From contig NZ_MLJO01000028.1 in assembly GCF_001956915.1 (NCBI RefSeq), forward strand, positions 24,135 to 88,134: a stretch of 64,000 bases of DNA, given 5' to 3'. Below, one piece after another: positions 16,988-24,583 of the stretch (position 1 is its first letter; each line of letters opens with the position of its first letter). The translations under genes were made by a program, and so were the position numbers. The stretch is from Intrasporangium flavum (lineage in GTDB: Bacteria > Actinomycetota > Actinomycetes > Actinomycetales > Dermatophilaceae). The notes under the pieces are model-generated. The model searched no databases. It saw only the letters and a program-made list of their open reading frames with translations, and was not told the origin of the DNA.

Positions 16988-18664
16988 TCACTTGGGTGCG
17001 GTGAGGTGCGTCAGCACGAGCAGCTTGTCGTCGGACGGGTTGGCGTACGGGTCCTGCTCGCTCGGCCAGCCGACGGCGTGGTCGGTGCGGTAGAGGATGC
17101 GCGCCGGGGCGTAGATGAGCGGCGTCACCGGGTACTGCGTCATCATCGCGTCGACGAGCGGAGCGAGGTTCTCCTTCTGCTGCTCCTTGTCGGTGGAGCC
17201 GGCCAGCTTGGAGATCGCCGCGTCGATGGACGGGTCGCTGAAGCGTCCGACGTTGGGGAAGATGTCCTTCGCCGTCGGGAACTGCTTGCTCGACAGCTTG
17301 GCGCCGATGTTCTTGGCCAGCTCGCAGCCACCGTGCAGGTACTCGAGCATCAGCTGGAAGTCGCCCGACTTCTTCTGGCCGTCGACCGAGTCGGGGGCCG
17401 AGGCGGTCACCTTGGCGTCGATGCCCGCGTCGTTGAGTCCCTTGACGACGACGTCGGCGATGGCCTGGTAGTCGATGAACCCGGCCTGCACCGAGAAGTT
17501 GACCGACAGCGGCGTGCCGTCGGGGTTGGTGCGTTTGCCGTCGGGGCCCTTCTTGTAGCCGGCGGCGTCGAGCATCTGGCCGGCCTTGGCGACGTCGTAG
17601 GGCAGCACCGTGTCCTCGCCGGCGTACTTGGCCGGCAGCAGGTTCTGCATCGAGGGCAGCTTGAGGCCGGACTGGCTCGCGGGCTTCATGATCCCGTACG
17701 TCGCCTTGGTCGACATCGACTGCTTGTCCATCGCGTAGCTGATCGCCTCGCGGAACTTCGGGTCGTTGAACGGCGGCTTCTGGTCGTTGCCGGTGAGCAC
17801 CGTCATGCCGTTGGGCGCGTAGTAGAAGTGGTTGTTCTTCGGGTCGGCGTCGACGAGCGTCTTCTGCGGGTTGGGGACCTCGCCCCAGTAGGCGTCGAGC
17901 TGGCCCGAGCGCAGCTTGAGTGCGGCCTGGGCGGCGTCGTAGGTGCCCTCGAGGACGATCTTCTTGACCTTGACCTTGTCGGCCTGCCAGTAGTCGGCGC
18001 GGCGCTCGAGCACCAGGCGGCGGCCGTTGTACGTGCCGACCTTGTAGGGGCCGGTGGAGACGGGCGCCTTGTCGACGTACTTCGTCGGGTCGCCGACCTT
18101 GGAGTAGACGTGCTCGGGCAGGATCTTCGTGGAGATGATGCCGTCGTACTTCGCGGCGGCGTTGCCGGAGAAGGTGAAGACGACCTTGTTGCCCTCGGCG
18201 GTGACGGAGGTGGCGGGGGCGCCGAAGGTGTCGTTCCACACGCCGGACGTGTCGAGGCCCGGGTACTGCTTCATGAGGTTGAAGGTGAACGCGACGTCCT
18301 TGGCCGAGAACGCCTGGCCGTCGCTCCACTTGACGCCGTCACGGATGTCGAGCGTCAGCTTGTTGGCGCCCTCCCACGTGGACTTCGTTGCGAGCCAGGG
18401 GGTTTCCTCGCACGTGAGGTTGTTGCGCACGATGAGCGGCTCGTAGAGCCACGTCGTCGTCAGCGGCTTCGGCGAGTACGGGTTGTAGTTGACGAGGCCG
18501 CCGACCGACGCGTCGACGTCTGCCGGGAACGTCAGCTGGGCGATCATGCCGTCGGCGCTGTCACCTCCGCCCGATGCGTTCTTGCTGCCGGTGCAGGCGG
18601 TCAGGGCGAGGCTGGCCGTGAGGCCGGCCAGGATGAACGTGGTCTTGGTTCGAGTTCGCGTCAT
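16988..18664 (-). CDS. Oligopeptide-type solute-binding lipoprotein (SBP_bac_5), putative glucooligosaccharide binder
   Basis: Extracellular binding protein of 558 residues. The signal peptide LAGLTASLALTAC ends in a lipobox cysteine near residue 23. Family 5 features follow: FTFNLMKQYPGLDTSGVWND, KILPEHVYSKVGDPTKYVDKAPVSTGPY and FREAISYAMDKQSM. The ATG at 18664 has a GGAGG site seven bases upstream. It is the first gene of the leftward operon and faces the GH94 gene. Members of this family in Thermotoga and some actinobacteria bind cellobiose- or laminaribiose-like sugars, so an oligoglucoside ligand is plausible here. Confidence 0.9.
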   Translation of the reverse strand: MTRTRTKTTFILAGLTASLALTACTGSKNASGGGDSADGMIAQLTFPADVDASVGGLVNYNPYSPKPLTTTWLYEPLIVRNNLTCEETPWLATKSTWEGANKLTLDIRDGVKWSDGQAFSAKDVAFTFNLMKQYPGLDTSGVWNDTFGAPATSVTAEGNKVVFTFSGNAAAKYDGIISTKILPEHVYSKVGDPTKYVDKAPVSTGPYKVGTYNGRRLVLERRADYWQADKVKVKKIVLEGTYDAAQAALKLRSGQLDAYWGEVPNPQKTLVDADPKNNHFYYAPNGMTVLTGNDQKPPFNDPKFREAISYAMDKQSMSTKATYGIMKPASQSGLKLPSMQNLLPAKYAGEDTVLPYDVAKAGQMLDAAGYKKGPDGKRTNPDGTPLSVNFSVQAGFIDYQAIADVVVKGLNDAGIDAKVTASAPDSVDGQKKSGDFQLMLEYLHGGCELAKNIGAKLSSKQFPTAKDIFPNVGRFSDPSIDAAISKLAGSTDKEQQKENLAPLVDAMMTQYPVTPLIYAPARILYRTDHAVGWPSEQDPYANPSDDKLLVLTHLTAPK

Positions 18665-18845
18665 TGCGGACCTCCGTCAGGGGGGCGGGAATTCCTCTGA
18701 GAATTGAGGCGGCCCGCGACGGATGTCAACGCTTTGGACGCATGTAACTACTTTCATGCACTTCCGCGTGCTCACGCTGACTTTCATTTGTTTTCAAGGC
18801 AATTGGGGGTGGAGGTCCGAGAGACGCTGGTGGTACGAAAGATCC
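18665..18845. promoter_or_regulatory. Divergent control region of the glucan locus
   Basis: 181 bases between the outward-facing binding-protein and GH94 genes, distinctly more A/T-rich than its surroundings. It contains ACTTTCAT twice exactly 30 bases apart (18750-18757 and 18780-18787), a GCATG/CATGC inverted repeat around 18740-18759, and AATTC/GAATT arms near 18690-18705. These are candidates for LacI-family operators and promoter elements; none matches a consensus well enough to name. Confidence 0.5.
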
Positions 18846-21800
18846 GTGCTCGACGACAACGCCGTCCTCTCCGCCCTCCCGGCCCGTACCCTCACCAGTG
18901 CCGCCGGTCTCACCGCCGAGGTGCTCGACAACGGTGCGTTGCGCCGCCTCGAGGCCTTCGGGCTGAGCCTGCTGCTGCACCCGGCGAGCGTCTCCGAAGC
19001 GGGCCTGGCCAACGTCCACCTCCGGGTCCACCGCCCGGACGGCGTGAGCCGCCTGCCCCTGCTCGGCCCCGACGCGGCCGGCCCGGACGCCGGCTCCCGC
19101 ACCGTCTCGCTCGGCGCCGACGGCACGGACGCCACCGACCGCACGGTCGTCGAGGGCGTTCACGAGGGCGTCGCCTACCGGCTGACGCTGACGCTGGGCC
19201 GCGAGCACCCGAGCTGGCACTGGCGCCTGACGACCCGCAACACGACCGACGCCGCGGTCCGCGTCGACGCCGTGCTGACCCACGACCCCGCCCTGGCCCC
19301 GCTCGGCGCCGTGCGCACCAACGAGTACTACGTCGCGCAGTACCTCGACGTCTCGCCGGTGTCGGTCGAGGGGCACGGCACCGCCCTCGCGGTGCGGCAG
19401 AACATGCCCGGCCCGCGCGTGCCGTGGCTGCTCGTCGGCACGACGGGCCGCGGCACCGGCTGGGCCACCGACGCGCTCCAGCTCGTCGAGCGCCGCGCCG
19501 ACGGCGTCCGCTGGCCGGGCCTCGACGCACCCGAGCTGCCGGCCGAGCGCCACCAGCACGAGCACACCCTCGCCGCCCTCCAGGACGAGGCCGTGCACCT
19601 GGCGCCCGGCGCCTCGCACACGACCGGCTTCTGGGGCATCGCCATCGAGGACCACCCCGAGGCCACCTCCGACGCCGACGCCGAGTGGGCGCGCGTCGCC
19701 CTCGCCGACGGCCCGGACGCCACCGCCTCCGGCACCGACGCCCACGCGTCGGGCGGCGCCACCGACGGCGGGACGCCCGCCCACTCGACGCTGTGGACCA
19801 GCGCCCCCGGCTTCCCGTCCCGCCCGCTCGCGGCCGACGAGCTCGACGCCCTCGGGCTGACCGCCGGCCGCCGCCACGTCGAGACGATCGACGGCACCGA
19901 GGTGGCGTGGCAGCTGCCCGACGGCCAGCTCGTCACGGCCGCCAAGGACCTCGCGGTGCTGCGCCCGCACGGCCAGCTGCTGCGCACCGGCGACGCCCTG
20001 ACGCCCGACACCCGCACCCTCACCTCGACGGTGTGGATGGCCGGCACCTTCCACTCGCAGCTGACCCGCGGCCACGCCGGGCGGCAGACCGCCGTCACCG
20101 GCCGGCGCACCTACCTCGGCCTGCTCCGCGCCAGCGGCGTGCGCCTGTTCGCCGACGACGGCGTCGGCGGCTGGCAGCTGCTCGAGACGCCGAGCGCGTG
20201 GAAGGTCGGCCTCGACCACGCCACGTGGTGGTACGCCGACGCGTCGGGCCGGCGCATCGCCGTCACCTCGACCGCACCCGCCGACGAGCACCGCCTCGGC
20301 CTCACCGTCGAGCAGTCGGGCGGTCCGGCCGGCGGCGCTCCCCGCCGCCTCCTCCTCGCCGTCCAGGTGGCCGACGACCTCACCGACGCCCCCGAGATCA
20401 CCCTGCACGACGGCCGCGCCGAGCTGACGCCGGCCGGCTCGCCCCGCGCGTGGCACGTGTCGTGGACCGGGCGCGGCGACGCCGAGGCCGGCGACGCCCG
20501 CCTGCAGTCCGACGGTCGCACCCGCAGCGAGGGCTGGCTCACCGTGCTGCTCGAGCCGGCGGCCGCCGTCGACGTGACGATCACCGCCGGTGACGCGCCC
20601 GACGAGGTGGACGAGGTGCGCCCCTCCGACGCGCCGCTCGGCGCCGGCTTCTGGGACGCGACGGCCCACGCCGTCAGCCTCGGCACCGACCCCGACGCCA
20701 CGACGGCGACGCAGGTGGGCAACCTCGCCGCCTCGCTCCCGTGGTTCACCCACGACGCGTTCGTCCACTACCTCTCCCCGCGCGGGCTCGAGCAGTTCTC
20801 CGGCGGCGCGTGGGGCACCCGCGACGTGTGCCAGGGCCCGGTCGGGCTGCTCACCGCGCTCGACCGGCAGGACGCGGTGCGCGACGTGCTGCTCAGGGTG
20901 TTCCGCGCGCAGAACGAGCGGGGCGACTGGCCGCAGGCCTTCGAGTTCCTGCCGCCGCTGCCCGAGTCGGGCCAGCAGGACTCGCACGGCGACGTCGTGT
21001 TCTGGCCGGTGCTCGCGGCCGGCGACTACCTGCGCACCACCGGCGACGCGTCGCTGCTCGACGAGCTCGTGCCGTTCGTCGGCGACGACGCCCTCGCCGC
21101 ACCGCTGCCCGTCTCCGAGCACCTCGCCGCCGCGGTGCGCCGGATCGCCGAGTCCACCGTGCCGGGCAGCCCGCTGCCGGCCTACGGCCACGGCGACTGG
21201 AACGACTCGCTCCAGCCGGCCGACCCGCGCCTCGCCGCGAAGATGGTGTCGACGTGGACGGCCGTGCTGCAGACCCAGGCGCTGCGCACCCTCGCCGAGG
21301 GGCTGCGCGCGGCCGGTGGGGCCGGCTCGACGAGGCGCCTGGCCGAGGAGTGCGACGCCTTGGCCGACGCGACGCACGCGGCGCTGTCCGACCAGCTCGA
21401 CGCCGACCCGGTGCTGCCCGGCTACCTGCTCCAGCAGGACGCCGGCGGCTTCGAGCCGCTCGTGCACCCCGCCGACACGATGACCGGCCTGCGGTACGGC
21501 ATCCTGCCGTGGATCCACGCCATCAGCGCCGAGCTGCTGACGCCCGAGCAGGCCCGCCACCACCTCGACCTCATCGGCGAGCACCTGCTCGGCCCTGACG
21601 GCGCGCGCCTCTTCGACCGGCCGGTGCGCTACGCCGGCGGCCCGATGAGCGTGTTCCAGCGGGCCGAGGCGAGCACGTTCTGGGGCCGCGAGATCGGCCT
21701 CATGTACATGCACGCGCACCTGCGCTACGCCGAGGCGCTGGCCCGCGTCGGCGATGGTGCGGCGCTGCTCGAGGCGCTGGCCAAGGCGAGCCCGGTCGGC

Positions 21801-22364
21801 CTGGATTCGCTGGTGCCGCAAGCCCGCCCGCGCCAGAGTAGCTGCTACTACTCCTCGTCCGACGGCGCCTTCACCGACCGCTACGACGCCCAAGACCGCT
21901 ACGCCGCGCTCATGGCCGGCGAGGTTCCCCTCGAGGGCGGCTGGCGCGTCTACTCCTCCGGCCCCGGCCTCGTGCTGCGGCTCGTCACCGAGGTGCTGCT
22001 CGGCGTGCGCCGGCGCGGCGCCGACGTCGAGCTCGACCCGGTGCTGCCGCCGGGCTCGGGCGAGCTCGTCGCGACCGTCCCGCTCGCCGGGCACCGCGTC
22101 CGGCTGACGCTCACCGCGGGCGAGGAGGGCCACGGCGTCCGACGCGTCACCGTCGGTGGTCGCGAGCTCGACACCCGACTCCTCACCAACCCCTACCGAC
22201 GCGCCGGCGTGGCCGTCGCGCTCACCGACCTCGTCCCGACGCCCGACGGCCCTTCGGCCGCCATCGCGTTCGACGCGCTCGACGCGTCCTTCGCGGCTGC
22301 GGCATCCGACGCATCCGACGCGTCCAGGACCCCCACCCTCGAGATCTCCGTGGAGACCTACTGA
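18846..22364 (+). CDS. GH94 glycoside phosphorylase, putative 1,2-beta-oligoglucan phosphorylase
   Basis: Predicted to split beta-glucooligosaccharides with phosphate, releasing alpha-glucose 1-phosphate. At 1172 residues it is much longer than cellobiose phosphorylase (about 800) and close to the ~1,110-residue 1,2-beta-oligoglucan phosphorylases. After a long N-terminal beta-sandwich region, the (alpha/alpha)6 barrel shows GGAWGTRDVCQGPVGLL, NERGDWPQAFEF and HGDWNDSLQ with the expected catalytic Asp. SSSDGAFTDRYDA and GGWRVYSSGPGLVLR lie near the C-terminus. GTG 18846 removes a spurious 41-codon extension into the promoter. There is no signal peptide. GH3 follows after one base. Specificity is inferred from length and neighbours. 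Confidence 0.85.
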   Translation: MLDDNAVLSALPARTLTSAAGLTAEVLDNGALRRLEAFGLSLLLHPASVSEAGLANVHLRVHRPDGVSRLPLLGPDAAGPDAGSRTVSLGADGTDATDRTVVEGVHEGVAYRLTLTLGREHPSWHWRLTTRNTTDAAVRVDAVLTHDPALAPLGAVRTNEYYVAQYLDVSPVSVEGHGTALAVRQNMPGPRVPWLLVGTTGRGTGWATDALQLVERRADGVRWPGLDAPELPAERHQHEHTLAALQDEAVHLAPGASHTTGFWGIAIEDHPEATSDADAEWARVALADGPDATASGTDAHASGGATDGGTPAHSTLWTSAPGFPSRPLAADELDALGLTAGRRHVETIDGTEVAWQLPDGQLVTAAKDLAVLRPHGQLLRTGDALTPDTRTLTSTVWMAGTFHSQLTRGHAGRQTAVTGRRTYLGLLRASGVRLFADDGVGGWQLLETPSAWKVGLDHATWWYADASGRRIAVTSTAPADEHRLGLTVEQSGGPAGGAPRRLLLAVQVADDLTDAPEITLHDGRAELTPAGSPRAWHVSWTGRGDAEAGDARLQSDGRTRSEGWLTVLLEPAAAVDVTITAGDAPDEVDEVRPSDAPLGAGFWDATAHAVSLGTDPDATTATQVGNLAASLPWFTHDAFVHYLSPRGLEQFSGGAWGTRDVCQGPVGLLTALDRQDAVRDVLLRVFRAQNERGDWPQAFEFLPPLPESGQQDSHGDVVFWPVLAAGDYLRTTGDASLLDELVPFVGDDALAAPLPVSEHLAAAVRRIAESTVPGSPLPAYGHGDWNDSLQPADPRLAAKMVSTWTAVLQTQALRTLAEGLRAAGGAGSTRRLAEECDALADATHAALSDQLDADPVLPGYLLQQDAGGFEPLVHPADTMTGLRYGILPWIHAISAELLTPEQARHHLDLIGEHLLGPDGARLFDRPVRYAGGPMSVFQRAEASTFWGREIGLMYMHAHLRYAEALARVGDGAALLEALAKASPVGLDSLVPQARPRQSSCYYSSSDGAFTDRYDAQDRYAALMAGEVPLEGGWRVYSSGPGLVLRLVTEVLLGVRRRGADVELDPVLPPGSGELVATVPLAGHRVRLTLTAGEEGHGVRRVTVGGRELDTRLLTNPYRRAGVAVALTDLVPTPDGPSAAIAFDALDASFAAAASDASDASRTPTLEISVETY

Positions 22365-22365
22365 C

Positions 22366-24549
22366 ATGACCAGCCACACCGGCCGCCCCGACACCGACGC
22401 GCGACCGTGGCTCGACGCGAGCCTGCCCGTCGAGCAGCGCGTCGACCACCTCATGGCCGCGATGACCCTGGCCGAGAAGGTCGCCCAGACCCACCAGGTC
22501 GCCAACATCCATCCCGACGACGACGCCGAGCAGATCCGCGCGGGCCGCATCAGCTCGAGCCTCTACGCGTCGGGCGCCACCGCCGGCAACGAGCGCGACG
22601 AGGGCGTCCTCGTCGGCAACATCGACGCGGCGCAGCGGCACGCCGTCGAGGGCAGCCGCCTCGGCATCCCGATCCTCTTCGGCCGCGACGTCATCCACGG
22701 CCACCGCACCGTGTTCCCGATCCCGCTCGGGCTGGCGGCCTCCTTCGACCCCGAGCTGCTCGAGGAGGCGGCGGCGATCGCGGCCCGCGAGGCGGCGGTC
22801 GACGGTGTGGCGTGGACGTTCACGCCGATGGTCGACATCTCGGAGGAGCCGCGGTGGGGCCGGGTGGCCGAGTCGCTCGGCGAGACGCCGGTGCTCTCGG
22901 GCCGGCTGGCGGCTGCGCTGGTGCGCGGCTTCCAGGGGCCCGACCCGAGCGACCGTGACCGGCTCGCCTCGTGCGCCAAGCACTTCGTCGGCTACGGCCT
23001 CGCCGCTGGTGGCCGCGACTACGACACGGTCAGCGTCGGGGAGAACACCCTGCGCAACCTGCACCTGCGCCCGTTCAAGGACGCGGTCGACGCCGGTGTC
23101 ACCACGGTCATGGCGTCGTTCAACGACGTCGACGGCACCCCGATGCACGCCCACGAGCGGCTCATCCGCGAGGTGCTCAAGGACGAGTGGGGCTTCGACG
23201 GCGTCGTCGTGGCCGACTGGAACGGCATCGGGCAGATCGTCTTCCAGGGCGTTGCGGCCGACCGGCGCGAGGCGGCCAAGCTCGCGATCCACGCGGGCGT
23301 CGACCTCGACATGGTCAGCGCCTCCTACCTCGACCACCTCGAGGAGCTCGTCGAGTCGGGCGAGGTGGACGTCGCGCTCGTCGACGATGCGGTGCGCCGC
23401 GTCCTGCGCCTGAAGTTCCGCCTCGGCCTCTTCGAGCACCCGTACGCGACGCGCGAGGGAGCCTCGAATGCCCCGACGCCGCAGACGCGTTCGGTCGCGC
23501 GGCGTGCGGCCCACGCGTCGCACGTGCTCGTCAAGAACGACGGCGTGCTGCCGCTCGGTGAGGACGCCGGACGCGTCCTGCTGTCGGGGCCGTTCGTCGA
23601 CGACGGCGACGCGCTGCTCGGCACGTGGGTGCTCGACGGTCGCGGCGAGGAGGTCGCCACCCCGGGCGACGCGCTGCGCGAGCGGCTCGGGCACCGGGTC
23701 ACCGTCGCCGACGGACGCTTCCCCGACGTCACGCTCATGCAGGCGCGGGCTGCCGACACGTCGGTGCTGCTGCTCGGTGAGCACCGGTCCCGTTCGGGCG
23801 AGGCGCAGTCGGTCGTCGACATCGGCCTGCCGCCGGGGCAGCTGGAGCTGGTGCGGGCGGTGGCCGCGTACGGCAAGCCGCTCGTGGCCGTCGTCTACAC
23901 GGGCCGTCCGCTCGACCTGTCGGAGGTGCTCGACCTCGCCGACGCCGTCGTCGTCGTGTGGCACCCGGGCATCGAGGCCGGGCCGGCCCTGGCCGACGTG
24001 CTCCTCGGTGACGTCGAGCCGTACGGCCGGCTGCCCATGACGTTCCCGCTCTCGACCGGGCACATCCCGACGAGCACCCACCAGCGCCCGACCGGCCGGC
24101 TCATCCGCGCCGACGTCGACCGCAAGGAGGGCCGCTACATCGACGCGCTCACCTACCCGCGTCTGCCGTTCGGGCGCGGACTCTCCTACACGACAGTCGA
24201 GTACGGCGAGCCGAAGCTGTCCGACGCGACGCTCGTGGGCGATGACTCGGTGGCCCTGTCGGTGACGGTGACCAACACCGGTGACCGGCCGTGCCGCGAG
24301 GTCGTCCAGCTGTACTTCCGCGACCCGGTCGCCCAGGTGACGCGTCCGCTCGTCGAGCTGAGCGACTGGGCCGTCGTCGAGCTCGAGCCGGGCGCGGCCC
24401 GCGACGTGCTCTTCGACGTGCGCGCCGAGCAGTTCGCCTACTACGGGCGCGACCTCGCCGCGCGCGTCGACGACGGCGCCATCGAGCTGCTCACCGGGCC
24501 CGACGCCGCGTCACTGCAGTCGGTGACCCTGACGATCCAGACCGCCTAG
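22366..24549 (+). CDS. GH3 beta-glucosidase
   Basis: 727-residue GH3 enzyme that would remove glucose from the non-reducing ends of short beta-glucosides. The N-terminal barrel contains GIPILFGRDVIHGHRTVFPI, the substrate-binding CAKHFVGYG, and FDGVVVADWNGIG with the nucleophile Asp. The C-terminal sandwich carries LLLGEHRSRSGEAQS and LPFGRGLSYTTVEY, and a fibronectin-III-like domain ends the protein. No signal peptide, hence cytoplasmic. The start is one base after the GH94 stop, a tight operon. In Listeria a GH3 glucosidase is encoded beside the 1,2-beta-oligoglucan phosphorylase, the same arrangement as here. Confidence 0.92.
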   Translation: MTSHTGRPDTDARPWLDASLPVEQRVDHLMAAMTLAEKVAQTHQVANIHPDDDAEQIRAGRISSSLYASGATAGNERDEGVLVGNIDAAQRHAVEGSRLGIPILFGRDVIHGHRTVFPIPLGLAASFDPELLEEAAAIAAREAAVDGVAWTFTPMVDISEEPRWGRVAESLGETPVLSGRLAAALVRGFQGPDPSDRDRLASCAKHFVGYGLAAGGRDYDTVSVGENTLRNLHLRPFKDAVDAGVTTVMASFNDVDGTPMHAHERLIREVLKDEWGFDGVVVADWNGIGQIVFQGVAADRREAAKLAIHAGVDLDMVSASYLDHLEELVESGEVDVALVDDAVRRVLRLKFRLGLFEHPYATREGASNAPTPQTRSVARRAAHASHVLVKNDGVLPLGEDAGRVLLSGPFVDDGDALLGTWVLDGRGEEVATPGDALRERLGHRVTVADGRFPDVTLMQARAADTSVLLLGEHRSRSGEAQSVVDIGLPPGQLELVRAVAAYGKPLVAVVYTGRPLDLSEVLDLADAVVVVWHPGIEAGPALADVLLGDVEPYGRLPMTFPLSTGHIPTSTHQRPTGRLIRADVDRKEGRYIDALTYPRLPFGRGLSYTTVEYGEPKLSDATLVGDDSVALSVTVTNTGDRPCREVVQLYFRDPVAQVTRPLVELSDWAVVELEPGAARDVLFDVRAEQFAYYGRDLAARVDDGAIELLTGPDAASLQSVTLTIQTA

Positions 24550-24583
24550 CCCTCTCCCCCACCCAGACCACCTGAGAAGGACC

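Noticed and set aside
18723..18845. ATG 18723 as the start of the GH94 gene
   Set aside because: The extra 41 residues lie in the A/T-rich divergent promoter and have no similarity to GH94 N-termini; GTG 18846 fits better.
18726..22550. Minus-strand open frame of about 1,270 codons opposite GH94
   Set aside because: Low-complexity, no recognisable fold, and fully antisense to a well-supported phosphorylase with correct codon bias.
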